NCBI RefSeq assembly: GCF_005144745.1
Contig: NZ_SWKK01000008.1
Location: forward strand, 124,001-188,000
From: Flavobacterium sp. ASW18X
Lineage (GTDB): Bacteria; Bacteroidota; Bacteroidia; Flavobacteriales; Flavobacteriaceae
DNA length: 64,000 bases
Reading direction: 5' to 3'
Shown here in pieces: positions 49,101 through 56,674 of this stretch. The notes beneath the pieces are model-generated. The model saw only the letters and a program-made list of their open reading frames with translations. It made no database searches and had not been told where the DNA came from. Position numbers and translations under genes: made by a program. How positions within the stretch are numbered: the first letter of the stretch is position 1; each line of letters starts with the position of its first letter.

Positions 49101-52100
49101 CACAAACAAACATGGTTGGTACCAGCGTTGTTTGGACGGATGCTAGCGTAGCTGGTGATTATGCTATTACGGTTTACGATACCAGTACGGCAATTCCTTA
49201 TTGTTTGGGTACAATTACTGTAAATGTACCAGCTGCGGTACAACCTATATTTACGCATACACCTACAGATGTTACTTGTAACGGAGGTGCAGATGGTACT
49301 ATCCAATTATTTGAAACAAATACGGGTATTAATCCATTAACTTATACCATTTCACCAGCTGTTGGTTCTTTCAATAGTACCACATTAACTTTTGAAAATC
49401 TACCGGCAGGTACATATACAGTTACTGGTACAGGAACCAATGATTGCGAGTTGGTTATCAACAATATTATTATAGATGAACCTACGCCGGTATCCATAGA
49501 TACTGTAACTACTACAGATTTCCTTTGTACCAACGGTAATAATGAAAATAACGCTACTATAAGCGTAGATGGCATTACCGGTGGTAGCGGTACCTATGTG
49601 CGCTATGAATTTATAGAAGAAGATGACCCTAATACAGTTCCTGTAGAAACACCCGTAATTGTACAAAACGGAAATAACCCAGTACTTACGATAACCGATT
49701 TTGATGGTGGGGTATATACCATTAATGTGTACGATTCTGCAGGATGTATGGATAGCACCACCGCTACCATAGTTCCTTTTGATGAACTACAAACGGCTAC
49801 AGCTGCCATTACCAATCCGTTGAGTTGTTCTCCAGGTTCAGATGGAGAGATAACACTTACGGTAACCTCAACAGCAAACGATGTTAATCAATATGAATAC
49901 AGTATTGACAATGGTGCAACTTGGCAAAATACTGGCAATAGTGCTACACCTAATGTATTTGGTGGTTTAACCGCAGGTACCTATAATTTCTTGGTAAGAC
50001 ATCTAGTAACGGGTTGTATCATCAGTACTTCTGAAACCCTTACAGACCCTAATACATTTACTATAGACGTAGACGTGGTGCGTGATGTACTTTGCTTTGG
50101 AACAGCTACGGGTGAAGTTACCTTTCAGTTAATAGATGCGACCTATACTAACGGATTCTCTTGGGAGATATTCAATACCAATGGTACACCAACCAATCCA
50201 GCTGACGATACCTCCGAGGGTACTGGTTCAATTGCCAATACAGGTCCTACAGCAGGAATTAATTTACCTGCAGGTAGCTATTACGTAGTAATTACGCAAG
50301 ATAACTTCCCAACCTGTGAAAATACACAGGCCTTTACCATTGCTGGTCCTAATGCTGCTATTACCGCAAACCATACAACAACACCAATAACCTGTATGTC
50401 TGCTTTATTAGATGATGGTAGTATTACCATTACCAATGTACAAGGCGGTTGGGGAGGCTATACCTACTTTGTAGGGGCAGATGGTGTTATACCAACAGCT
50501 ACGGATTTTGTAAATAATGCTTCTTTTGGTAACCTAACTGCTGGTACGTATGATGCTTGGGTAAGAGATAGTGAAGGTTGTGAAATATTGGTTCAGGATG
50601 ATATCCTCTTAACCAATCCAACCCCAATCCAAGCTACTTTACTAGTAACCAATGACAACTGTACCAACTTTGAGGGCGAATTAGAAGTGGTTGGTATACC
50701 GATAACAGACCCAGTTAGTGGTGGTCAAGGTAGTAACTACACCTACCAATTATTCAGAAATGGTACTGCATTTGGTTCTCCACAAACCAGTACCACCTTT
50801 ATAAACTTAGGTGAGGGTAATTATGAAGTGGTAGTGTTAGACCAATGGGGTTGTACTACTACTACTAATGCCGAGTTGTTATATGATGAAATGAACATTA
50901 GTACCACGGTAGACAAACAAATAGACTGCTCTATAACGCCTGCTGGTACAATTACCGTGAATGTTAATGGTGGTTCTGGTAACTTTAATTTTGAAATGAC
51001 CGTACCTAATACGGGTGCTGTTATTAACCAAACCACAGGTACTTTTACCAATTTAACTGAAGTAGGTGTGTATACTTTTGTGGTTACTGATACAGATACT
51101 AACAATCCTGTTTGTACTAGAACCATAACCCAACAATTGGTAGCACCTAGTACTACTACATTGGATACACCTATTGTTTCAGATGTTTCTTGTTTTGGTT
51201 TGGCAGATGGTAGCATTACCGTTGTACTTGCCGCAACTTCGCCAGGTATTAATGAAGATGCTCCTTACAATTATAATTTATATGATAATGCAGGAGTGCT
51301 TATTTCTGGTCCACAATCTAATCCAACTTTCACTGGTTTGGCTGCAGGTTTCTATCAAATTGAAGCGGTTTCTGCTAAAGAATGTGCTTCTGTACGTACT
51401 ACGGTAGAGGTAGAGCAGCCAACAGTTTTAGATGCTACTGAAACGGTAACTGCTTTTGCGTGTGCACCAGACAATAGTGTAAATACAGCTACTTTAACCA
51501 TAACAGCTACAGGCGGTACATCAGCTTATTTATATAGTATAGATGGTACTAATTATCAAACTCAAAATACCTTTGAAATTATAGATAATGGTACTGTACA
51601 AACTATTACTTATTATGTTAGAGATGCCAATGGATGTCCGTTCACAGATAGCGTAACCATAAATCCAATTAATACATTTAACGCAACTGTAGCTCAGGTT
51701 GTACAAATTTCTTGTGCGGTAAATGAAGAAGTAACTATAACGGTAAGTGATAATGGTGATGTTAGCAACGTGTACACGTTTGAACTACTTCCTATTGGTA
51801 ATACAGCAGCAACCTTAACTGGAACACCTGCCTATAACCAAGCTACATTTGAGTTAACAGAAGTAGGTTCTTATACCTTCCGAGTTACAGATACAGCTAC
51901 TGGTTGTTATTTTGATACTGCAGCTTATGAAATTGCTCCGTATGATACCATTGATGTAATTGCTACGGCAACAGCTCAATCTATTTGTTATGGCGATACT
52001 TCTGGTGAAATTACTATAGATGTATCGGGTTACAATGGCACTTATGACTATACCGTATACAACCAAGATGGAACCGCTACGACTATTAACGGTAGTGGTA

Positions 52101-54475
52101 ATACAACTACCAATCCTTTAGTAATAACAGGTTTAGCGGGTGGTAACTATTTTGTACGGGTAACAGAAACTGCAAATCCATTATGTGTAGAAGATTCTAA
52201 CATCGTAACTATAATTTCCCCAGATAGACTGCTAATGGCAGACGCCCAAGAAGTAGCTAATGTAGGCTGTACCAATGATTCTGGAGAAATTAATGTTAAC
52301 ATTGAAGGTGGCTATTTACCATACGACGTGGTCTTAACTAACACCACTACAGGTAATGTATTTACACAAAACGATGTAGCAGCGGCTCTATTTACAGGAT
52401 TAGGCGCTGGAGCATATACTATACAAGTAACAGATAACCAAGGCTGTGTTGTTTCAGATACGGAAACTCTAATTGCACCTACCCCAATCACAGCGGGCAT
52501 AACAGCAACACCAACTATGTTACAATGTTACGGTGATACCAATGCGAGTGTTACAGCTACTAATGCAACAGGTGGTGAAGGAGTTTATCTGTATGAGTTA
52601 AATAGTTTTGAAGCAGACGGCGTAACCTTAAGATTTACAAGTGGTGCTCAAAACCTACCAACTTTCAATAATTTGGGTGCTGGTATTTACAGCATACGAG
52701 TTTCAGATGGATGGAATTGTGAATTTACTACACCACAAGTAGTAATTACCGAGCCTGTAGAAGTATTTGCGTCTTTAAGACAACTTACGGCAATGACATG
52801 TACTACAGATGCTACAATTGAATTAACGGCTACAGGTGGTACAGCTCCGTATAGCTATAGTACAGACGGTATTACTTATTCATCTATGAGTGGTGGTGAT
52901 ACCCATACTTTTAATGTAACAGAAGGCAATTATCAATATTTTGTAATAGATGTAAATGGTTGCGAAGGGATGATTTCAAATCAAGTAACTGTAGAAGCAG
53001 TACCTGATTTAATGATAGACTTAGACCTATCTGCTGCTATGATTAATTGTACTGGAGAAGCAACTGCTAGAATAACTGCGGATGCTTCTGGTGGACTAGG
53101 AAGCTATTCTTATGAATTGTTTACAGATGCTGCCTTAACTAATAGAATTGTTGGTCCACAAACTGAAGAAAGTTTTAATGATTTAGCAGCAGGTAGCTAT
53201 TGGGTAAGAGTAACTAGTGTAGATTGTATAACAGTTTCTACAGAAGCTATTATCACAGAGCCCACTCCTTTGCAAATTGACAGAGAAGAGTTTACAAATA
53301 TTACTTGTGCAGGGGAAGAAGACGGTAGTATATATGTTGAGGTTTCCGGTGGTACAGGAGAAATCTACTATGCTATTTCTCCTAACCTAAACCAATTTGA
53401 TACGGATAACACATTTACCAATCTAGCACCTGGCAATTATGTAGTAATTGCACAAGATGAAAATGGTTGTTTTGAAACCTTTGATTTTGAGTTGACTGCT
53501 CCAGCACCATTAGAAGCTGAAGCCATTAACATTGAACATGAAATTTGTTTTGAAAGCGCTGATGGTACGTTTGAATTGGATATTACCGGTGGTACTGCGC
53601 CATACTTTACAAGTTTAAACGCTAACAATCCAACAGATTTTGTAGAAGGTCAGATAAGCTTTACAGACTTAGCTGCTACTACCCATGTAGTTTTTGTACG
53701 CGATTCTCAAGGTTGTGAAACCACAGTATTCGTAGAAATAAATCCAGGTGTAGACCTTGCTGCAACAGTTACACCAATGTATGCGTGTACAGGTAACATA
53801 CCAGATAATAGTTTGGATATTGTTTTTAATGATGAGACAGTGTTACCAAACGTACTATATGCATTAGATAGTACAGACCCAGACGATATGCAATTAAATG
53901 CAGACTTTACCAATATTACCCCTGGTATGCATTATTTAACTATTGCACATGACAATGGCTGTATTAATACCATAGATTTTGAGATAGAAAATTTTGAACC
54001 GTTAACCCTAACGTTAGAATCTATCAACGTAAATGAAATTACAGCAATAGCCAATGGTGGAGTAGAAGACTATACATTCTATTTTGGAGACCATGATAAT
54101 GGCACAGACAACACGTATTACATTAATCGTACAGATACCTACACTGTTACTGTTGTAGATCAAAATGGATGTGAGATGTCTGCAGAGATATTTATGGAAT
54201 TCATAGATATAGAAATTCCTAATTTCTTTACACCAGATGGCAGTGGTACTAATGATACTTGGGTTCCAAACAACATTGAAGGCTTCCCAAATATACTAAC
54301 TATCATTTTTGACCGTTATGGTAGAGAACTCTATAGGATGAAATTGAATGACGCTCCATGGGATGGAACATACCAAGGCCAGGAGCTACCAACCGGTGAT
54401 TACTGGTACGTGATTAAACTAAGAGGTGAAAACGATGACCGCGAGATGGTTGGACATTTTACCTTATACAGATAA
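40175..54475 (+). CDS. sprB: Giant SprB-like cell-surface repeat adhesin with type-B T9SS sorting domain
   Basis: A 4766-residue secreted protein, the largest gene in the window. After the signal peptide (YLLILFFLAFSMQGIFGQ) there is a beta-rich N-terminal region (about 27-380), then a DUF11-like domain (about 383-490, VLTKTVEDIGGNDITGQGVN). From about residue 835 to 4675 there are about 41 SprB-type repeats of 80-100 residues by my count, with the theme 'PYxYSxDG … FxNLxAGxYxVxVxDxNGC' and a conserved Cys pair. One jelly-roll-like domain (about 1824-2031) interrupts the array. The last 90 residues (IPNFFTPDGSGTNDTWVPNN onward) form a gliding-motility-associated type-B sorting domain. SprB of F. 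johnsoniae is the cell-surface adhesin moved by the gliding motor. The operon and partner genes support that role, but an orthologue/paralogue test is needed. Confidence 0.87.
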   Translation: MSNSYPKTYLLILFFLAFSMQGIFGQVKNNFDPRYNNSLRGDLTLIGNNIVNRDGGTSTTEPEDPYNDIGNPRWFWTGSQWVILSSEYNDQLNMQYIDVDNDTSTFSSSSATLSVPDVGCSLIRYAGLYWSAVYVNNDRSGINQVKLKTPGSSTYIDITATEVLFDGDGDVDFGYYSPYASYADITSIVAGLADPNGEYTVANILASNGSDISGGVSGGWTMVVVYENPNYPGKYITTFDGYAGIKTGETVDIPFNGFTTLPNPFPVNARLGISTLEGDNRIEGDGLSFSANMNAGFTPLGNTANPTNNFFNSNITDEGLLVNSRNPNSINTLGWDIDLFTIPNPLNGVIPNDETGAVLRASSSQDKYDIFFGSFDVEIIEPNIVLTKTVEDIGGNDITGQGVNLGQYLDYVLTFENTGNDDAINYQIRDVLPINVTFLPDELDLPAGVTYTYNSATREVVFSIPDNLVAENDPPASIRMGVRVAESCFDFIDACTDLIQNLAYSTYRGFYNDNVITDDPSVTDFDNCGYVTPGATNFLLDDLENCDFSRTVLLCGEDVLLDAGDNFDNYVWYRDNNQDGLVDAGDTVITDDDEDNDPSTIVVDDIGIYIVDKQVADPCKGFEEIITVERFGQTQTNPIIDLINDTSNTVDGTILVCPNDGRELPEIFLCGLNDTELIQINIPDALSIEWEQLVEGSCSAAATNCANTNNSCSWTQVGSGFNYTASDAGEYKLSINYEDGCSSIFYFNVYKNPLNPQVETRDLMCGVDGQIRVVNMPADYEFQLVNDATDAIVVPYSDNNGPEFTIDQNGAYRVEMRQVGVTGGCEFVVDNIGIRERNVQLTTTITNTSCNGLGAIGVSLLDADVQYYYSLIQNGTEVDSFGPSNDNNYTFENKAAGDYTVRVTTDAGCDLTQDVTILDESDLELEAVISQHISCREGNIQMNSTGGQTPHTYAIYEFVDESGTTVTSYNDPTEIPNSEFQTSVIFDILIPGTYTFAVIDRNNCFAISNPVTIVLVPSVEYTTSSQDESCFGANDGSINLNLTSSNGYTVTFNLLDADDNQIATNGSGQFNNLAQGDYTVVVNQRKGNTNCDFLEPFTIGGPTSAVIGDIALIQDYTCLQNGIIEAQNVTGGAAPYAFSIDGVNFVNGVGAERFSNLTDGTYRITIRDANDCTFVTDPITLLPLNPPTNLDFTASAVTCPDNTSNVTATVTAGTAPFVFEIIAPSLVTPASASGSTATFNNLSPDTYNFRVTDSKGCVYTETFTIAPITPINVVGQLVSNISCLNATDGEARFTVNGFSTNYNYTITGPQSFSGTNETNTTIDLTSLAAGTYDIAITDNATNCTDTASVTVEAPTAQLAISIVETQPTCTTDGSVAITATGGWGSYTYTLTNPDTTVFGTNTTGSFNGLTQTGQYTVQVEDANGCEVPGNFTLNAAIAPVLELVPNDFCYDNATGLTLTANVTSGGDGNFEYSINGGDFSSTNSFINLSAGTYTVTVQDGNSCTDTETITINPQLSVTAMASNIIACATSTTVDITAAGGDGNYVYAVVLTGTTPAATDFSTTNPATVNAAGTYDVYVRDNSGNTDFCEAVDTIVINQDPALNLSISNTAILCSGDASSTLTVTITGGEGPYTYSIDNGTTYQPENTFENLAAGSYHVRVRDANSCEIDQIYAISEPLPLSASAAVAQLAECNPSGAEIRITNVIGGTAPYTYSFDGGTTYGASSIENLLPGDHTLFVRDANNCTYPMTVTVQPEPTPPNATATVDYECDGEGIITVTPDSADFDYTYLIDGTPNTPDTSNIFNNVPTGNHTITVNYTSNIAPTPSILLTENFGTGANTPISEIDPAYCYEPQDGSTSLCGFGTDTHIQDGEYSVTNLIVNPYGTWRSPSDHSGLANGRFLAINVGGVAGVGGIVYQKTGVEVIPNQDIEISLWAFNLLRTGSTGGDPSIEIQLVDGSGTIIASTTTGNIPKNNNANDWQNYTVNLNPGANANLDIVIRTNSAVTQGNDIAIDDIQALQYPEACPSSITLDVLVEEGNELAASITNFTNISCNTGSDGAITFQVENFDTTNGYEYQVNGGGYITSTNASVTLPNLTANTYVIDVRDINDNSCAIQLTQVLTEPTVVEVTATLDAQVTCTTGATITANATGGTPNYTYQLEDNLGTPITNFDFATNGTNTVFADLAAGTYIVRARDTNGCEDIIDSPIIVNAPAVLTFTTTATACYSGANDGQVVVNVTAGNGDYLFSLNGGPFIAPVPSTLTTYTFDNLGPGTYTVDVIDASGCTAPQQSVTITEQLVANAVLDQDLTCLVDAQVTINARGGSGTYSYEWSNDGGTTYNTTGFTGNVFTTNVAGTYQFQVTDTTSPTACSVVTNTVTITPAVQPVISSVTPTHILCHGESTGALDVVIDTSVGVPPYVINVVETGSGTIYNTQTTGLPAGDYQVTITDDKGCVSNPFLVTINQPDVINYTTTDVPITCNASGGTDSGSITVSGTTGGTAEYTYILSANNGIAPQTYTTSPGNIDYTFTILDFGIYTVDVVDANGCAAFSTEVIASPPNDLDIDVTTTTANCTSGGTAIITVSAAVGSGDYTFGVLETYSPPYSTSYQAPDTPGGNTATITGLIPGVTYTFVVYDNTTMCYYFEEADAPIDTPSSMTVTSQTESNVTCTGNADGSVSFEFTGFDAGATDVRYEIFNRQSNLTTGQFAQVPVNAPTTVTVSDFGALAPGEYYVLLTEIGGPNNGCTVSGDLFSIRESANPLDLDVASPTNDNCNLNAGVITATGRFGTAPYEYQYLPDTAAAPLATDAGWTTNTSANVEAGDYIVYVKDAYDCIQQAPITVLEDVRPEITLAIVDECVAEGSFEVLVTLDNPAAASAPFQISINGGAYQNFTFNASNEYTVTGLSSGLTQSINVRDVNGCEDSDTIDIYPPLQFNARLTTALDCEPAPANNAEITIDVLAGSGSYDYAIDGPGTVDQAQTNMVGTSVVWTDASVAGDYAITVYDTSTAIPYCLGTITVNVPAAVQPIFTHTPTDVTCNGGADGTIQLFETNTGINPLTYTISPAVGSFNSTTLTFENLPAGTYTVTGTGTNDCELVINNIIIDEPTPVSIDTVTTTDFLCTNGNNENNATISVDGITGGSGTYVRYEFIEEDDPNTVPVETPVIVQNGNNPVLTITDFDGGVYTINVYDSAGCMDSTTATIVPFDELQTATAAITNPLSCSPGSDGEITLTVTSTANDVNQYEYSIDNGATWQNTGNSATPNVFGGLTAGTYNFLVRHLVTGCIISTSETLTDPNTFTIDVDVVRDVLCFGTATGEVTFQLIDATYTNGFSWEIFNTNGTPTNPADDTSEGTGSIANTGPTAGINLPAGSYYVVITQDNFPTCENTQAFTIAGPNAAITANHTTTPITCMSALLDDGSITITNVQGGWGGYTYFVGADGVIPTATDFVNNASFGNLTAGTYDAWVRDSEGCEILVQDDILLTNPTPIQATLLVTNDNCTNFEGELEVVGIPITDPVSGGQGSNYTYQLFRNGTAFGSPQTSTTFINLGEGNYEVVVLDQWGCTTTTNAELLYDEMNISTTVDKQIDCSITPAGTITVNVNGGSGNFNFEMTVPNTGAVINQTTGTFTNLTEVGVYTFVVTDTDTNNPVCTRTITQQLVAPSTTTLDTPIVSDVSCFGLADGSITVVLAATSPGINEDAPYNYNLYDNAGVLISGPQSNPTFTGLAAGFYQIEAVSAKECASVRTTVEVEQPTVLDATETVTAFACAPDNSVNTATLTITATGGTSAYLYSIDGTNYQTQNTFEIIDNGTVQTITYYVRDANGCPFTDSVTINPINTFNATVAQVVQISCAVNEEVTITVSDNGDVSNVYTFELLPIGNTAATLTGTPAYNQATFELTEVGSYTFRVTDTATGCYFDTAAYEIAPYDTIDVIATATAQSICYGDTSGEITIDVSGYNGTYDYTVYNQDGTATTINGSGNTTTNPLVITGLAGGNYFVRVTETANPLCVEDSNIVTIISPDRLLMADAQEVANVGCTNDSGEINVNIEGGYLPYDVVLTNTTTGNVFTQNDVAAALFTGLGAGAYTIQVTDNQGCVVSDTETLIAPTPITAGITATPTMLQCYGDTNASVTATNATGGEGVYLYELNSFEADGVTLRFTSGAQNLPTFNNLGAGIYSIRVSDGWNCEFTTPQVVITEPVEVFASLRQLTAMTCTTDATIELTATGGTAPYSYSTDGITYSSMSGGDTHTFNVTEGNYQYFVIDVNGCEGMISNQVTVEAVPDLMIDLDLSAAMINCTGEATARITADASGGLGSYSYELFTDAALTNRIVGPQTEESFNDLAAGSYWVRVTSVDCITVSTEAIITEPTPLQIDREEFTNITCAGEEDGSIYVEVSGGTGEIYYAISPNLNQFDTDNTFTNLAPGNYVVIAQDENGCFETFDFELTAPAPLEAEAINIEHEICFESADGTFELDITGGTAPYFTSLNANNPTDFVEGQISFTDLAATTHVVFVRDSQGCETTVFVEINPGVDLAATVTPMYACTGNIPDNSLDIVFNDETVLPNVLYALDSTDPDDMQLNADFTNITPGMHYLTIAHDNGCINTIDFEIENFEPLTLTLESINVNEITAIANGGVEDYTFYFGDHDNGTDNTYYINRTDTYTVTVVDQNGCEMSAEIFMEFIDIEIPNFFTPDGSGTNDTWVPNNIEGFPNILTIIFDRYGRELYRMKLNDAPWDGTYQGQELPTGDYWYVIKLRGENDDREMVGHFTLYR
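42680..54200 (+). repeat. Array of SprB-type protein repeats
   Basis: Within the adhesin gene about 41 tandem but divergent repeats are seen at protein level, each ending in a motif such as VRVRDANSC, VDVVDANGC or VTVVDQNGC. At DNA level similar phrases recur (for example gatgctaatggttgt-like strings) without long identical copies. Confidence 0.85.
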
Positions 54476-54498
54476 CAGACTTTTTAACCTATTGAGTG

Positions 54499-55455
54499 AT
54501 GAGAAAGACCCAAATCCTTATCCTACTACTATGTTGCATTGGTGTATACACCTCTGCTCAGGAATTAACATTACCCCAGCATTCCCAATACAATGCGGAT
54601 AATCCCTTTCTAATATCACCTGTTTATGCTGGTATTGGAGACCATATTAAAGTGCGTTTAAACGGCTTAACGCAGTGGGTGGGTATAGAAGATGCTCCCG
54701 ATACTCAAACGTTAGCTGCAGACGCTAGAATTGGAGATAGGTCTGGTATTGGTATGTTTATTTATAATGATAGTAATGGTAACACCCGTCAAAGAGGTGC
54801 AAGAGTTTCTTTTGCGCACCATTTAACCTTAGACCGTTACGAAGACGAATTTTTATCTCTAGGTATCTCTTACAACTTTAATCAATTTAGAATAGATACC
54901 GAAAATTTTAGAGCGGAGAATGGTGAATTACCAACAGATGATAGAGCAACAACCAATCATAACTTTGATGTAGGCGTACTGTATCGTATCAATAAATTCT
55001 TTGTGAGTGTTAATGCCGCTAACCTTCTGCCTAAAAATTTAGAAAATTTTAATCCTACTTTTGAGCCTAATACGCTAAGAAATTATTACGCTTATGCGGG
55101 TTACGCCTTTTCTAAAAATAAGAAAAGTAAATTAGAAGTAGAACCTTCTATTTTCTTTCAGTGGTTTGAAAGTGATGGCCGTTCTGTGACAGACCTTAAT
55201 GCTAAGTTTAGATTTTTCAATTTTGAGGATTATTATTACTTAGGACTTACCTACAGATTTTTAAATGATAAAGAACAACCTTTAACCCCGTTGTATTTAT
55301 CTCCTATGGCAGGTCTTAAAAAGAACAACCTTTATTTTGGATATTCTTATCAAATTTTAACCAACGAAATTTCTGGGTACAATATTGGTACACATGTAGT
55401 TACTATTGGGATGGACTTGTTCCAAGGTATTAGTAATTGTAGATGTACGTACTAA
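54499..55455 (+). CDS. sprF: PorP/SprF family type IX secretion membrane protein
   Basis: A 318-residue protein. I use the ATG at 54499, and a GTG one codon earlier also reads in frame. A signal peptide (TQILILLLCCIGVYTSAQ) is followed by the PorP/SprF signature LPQHSQYNADNPFLISPVYA, GLTQWVGIEDAPDTQTLAAD, ARIGDRSGIGMFIYNDSNG and a series of amphipathic strands ending VVTIGMDLF. SprF proteins pair with type-B cargo such as SprB and are needed for its secretion or surface attachment. It starts 21 bases after the adhesin stop and ends the operon. Confidence 0.93.
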   Translation: MRKTQILILLLCCIGVYTSAQELTLPQHSQYNADNPFLISPVYAGIGDHIKVRLNGLTQWVGIEDAPDTQTLAADARIGDRSGIGMFIYNDSNGNTRQRGARVSFAHHLTLDRYEDEFLSLGISYNFNQFRIDTENFRAENGELPTDDRATTNHNFDVGVLYRINKFFVSVNAANLLPKNLENFNPTFEPNTLRNYYAYAGYAFSKNKKSKLEVEPSIFFQWFESDGRSVTDLNAKFRFFNFEDYYYLGLTYRFLNDKEQPLTPLYLSPMAGLKKNNLYFGYSYQILTNEISGYNIGTHVVTIGMDLFQGISNCRCTY

Positions 55456-55472
55456 AATTGCTAGTTATCACT

Positions 55473-55480
55473 TAATTTTG
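55473..55480 (+). promoter_or_regulatory. -7 element upstream of folB
   Basis: TAATTTTG (TAnnTTTG) ends 17 bases before the folB ATG. Confidence 0.45.
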
Positions 55481-55497
55481 CTCCTTATTTCTAGCTC

Positions 55498-55857
55498 ATG
55501 GGTAAAATTAAATTGAATAACATCCGCGTACATGCTAAACATGGATGTTTACAAGAAGAAGCGATAATTGGTAGTGATTACCGTGTAGATTTAGAAGTAG
55601 CTGCAGATTTTAGTGAGGCGGCTTCTTCTGATAACTTGGCGCAAACCGTAGATTATGTACATCTAAATAATATTGTTAAAGAAGAAATGGCTATAAAATC
55701 TAAATTATTAGAACACGTAGCCAAACGTATTATAGATCGTATTTTCTCTGAAATTAAGATGGTTACAACAGCAGAAGTGGCTGTTTCTAAAATAAATCCG
55801 CCTATTGGTGGCGATGTAGAAAGTGTTACTGTTATCCTTTCTGGTAAAAACAGCTAA
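55498..55857 (+). CDS. folB: Dihydroneopterin aldolase
   Basis: A 119-residue protein with IKLNNIRVHAKHGCLQEEAI, a DYRVDLEVAADFSEAASSDN segment, TVDYVHLNNIVKEEM and SKINPPIGGDVESVTV, the FolB pattern. The active-site Tyr, Glu and Lys regions look present (LLEHVAKRI, VSKINPP). It converts 7,8-dihydroneopterin to 6-hydroxymethyl-dihydropterin in folate synthesis. It stands alone between the adhesin operon and tRNA-Cys. Confidence 0.95.
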   Translation: MGKIKLNNIRVHAKHGCLQEEAIIGSDYRVDLEVAADFSEAASSDNLAQTVDYVHLNNIVKEEMAIKSKLLEHVAKRIIDRIFSEIKMVTTAEVAVSKINPPIGGDVESVTVILSGKNS

Positions 55858-55889
55858 AATTCTTTCTTGGAAACCAAAAATTAACGTGG

Positions 55890-55897
55890 TACATTTG
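55890..55897 (+). promoter_or_regulatory. -7 element upstream of tRNA-Cys
   Basis: TACATTTG (TAnnTTTG) ends 11 bases before the mature tRNA 5' end. Confidence 0.6.
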
Positions 55898-55908
55898 CAC
55901 CTTATTAT

Positions 55909-55979
55909 GGCGTTGTGGCCGAGTGGCTAGGCAGAGCTCTGCAAAAGCTTGTACAGCGGTTCGAATCCGCTCGACGCCT
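55909..55979 (+). tRNA. tRNA-Cys (anticodon GCA)
   Basis: The full cloverleaf can be folded by hand. The acceptor GGCGTTG pairs with CGACGCC (one G-U). The D-arm is GCC/GGC. The anticodon stem GAGCT/AGCTT has the loop CTGCAAA, giving anticodon GCA. A four-base variable loop is followed by the T-arm AGCGG/CCGCT with loop TTCGAAT. The discriminator base is U, as expected for tRNA-Cys. CCA is not encoded. A terminator hairpin follows. Confidence 0.96.
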
Positions 55980-55982
55980 CTA

Positions 55983-56008
55983 AAAGCCTCCCTATTTTGG
56001 GAGGCTTT
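55983..56008. terminator. Bidirectional terminator for tRNA-Cys and the LysE-family gene
   Basis: A 10-bp perfect stem (AAAGCCTCCC / GGGAGGCTTT) with a six-base loop. The right arm touches the stop codon of the convergent LysE-family gene. Confidence 0.8.
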
Positions 56009-56666
56009 ATTGTTTTATACGCTCTATACCATCTTGCACGTTAAACTGTTCTTTAGGTAAAAAACCCTTAGTTATTAGAACAATACCACAAATCATTAAT
56101 ACAACTCCTAGTCCTTTTTTAACCCACCTAATCCTAGCAGGGGTTAATTTCTTTTTTAACTGTTTTGCAAGTAGTATCTTAATTACATCTACCAAAAAAT
56201 AAGTAACTATCATGGTAGTAAAAAAGGTGAATAGTCTATTTTCATCATTCTCCATACTAGGGCCAACAACTATGAGTACCCCCAACCAAAACACCAAAAC
56301 ACCAATATTTATAAAGTTCAAAAGAAAACCCTTAACCATTAAAGCCAAATAATTCCCCTTAAGTTTTTTAGACTCTTTCTTTTTAGATTCCTTTTTTACG
56401 TAGACTACAATGCCGTAAACCAGCATAATCATACCACCAAAAACATAAAGTCCAGGTTCGTTACTTAAATTTTCTAACAATTGAAAACTAGAAAAATAGG
56501 CTATAAAAATAAAAAGTACATCTGCTATTATTACCCCAATGTCCACAGCAACAGCTGCTCTAAACCCTTTGGTAGCTCCAGTTTCTAATAGAACAAAGAA
56601 TACTGGCCCAATCATAAAACTTAAAAGTATGCCTAAAGGTATTGCTGCTTGTATATCTTCTAACAT
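56007..56666 (-). CDS. LysE family translocator (amino-acid exporter)
   Basis: A 219-residue membrane protein with about six hydrophobic helices. The N-terminal signature is AIPLGILLSFMIGPVFFVLLE followed by TKGFRAAVAVDIGVIIADVL, typical of LysE/RhtB exporters. The family moves amino acids or similar small molecules out of the cell. The substrate cannot be told from the sequence. The gene starts eight bases after the end of the DUF2807 gene and shares its transcript. Confidence 0.9.
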   Translation of the reverse strand: MLEDIQAAIPLGILLSFMIGPVFFVLLETGATKGFRAAVAVDIGVIIADVLFIFIAYFSSFQLLENLSNEPGLYVFGGMIMLVYGIVVYVKKESKKKESKKLKGNYLALMVKGFLLNFINIGVLVFWLGVLIVVGPSMENDENRLFTFFTTMIVTYFLVDVIKILLAKQLKKKLTPARIRWVKKGLGVVLMICGIVLITKGFLPKEQFNVQDGIERIKQ

Positions 56667-56674
56667 AGTGCTTT

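Noticed and set aside
40897-53913. Many open frames on the minus strand inside the adhesin gene
   Set aside because: They are antisense shadows of the repetitive coding sequence. They are low in normal protein features and have no matching promoters or spacing.
42680-54200. Possible CRISPR or tandem DNA repeat array
   Set aside because: The repetition is at protein level with divergent DNA, there is no regular short repeat-spacer pattern, and no cas genes are near.
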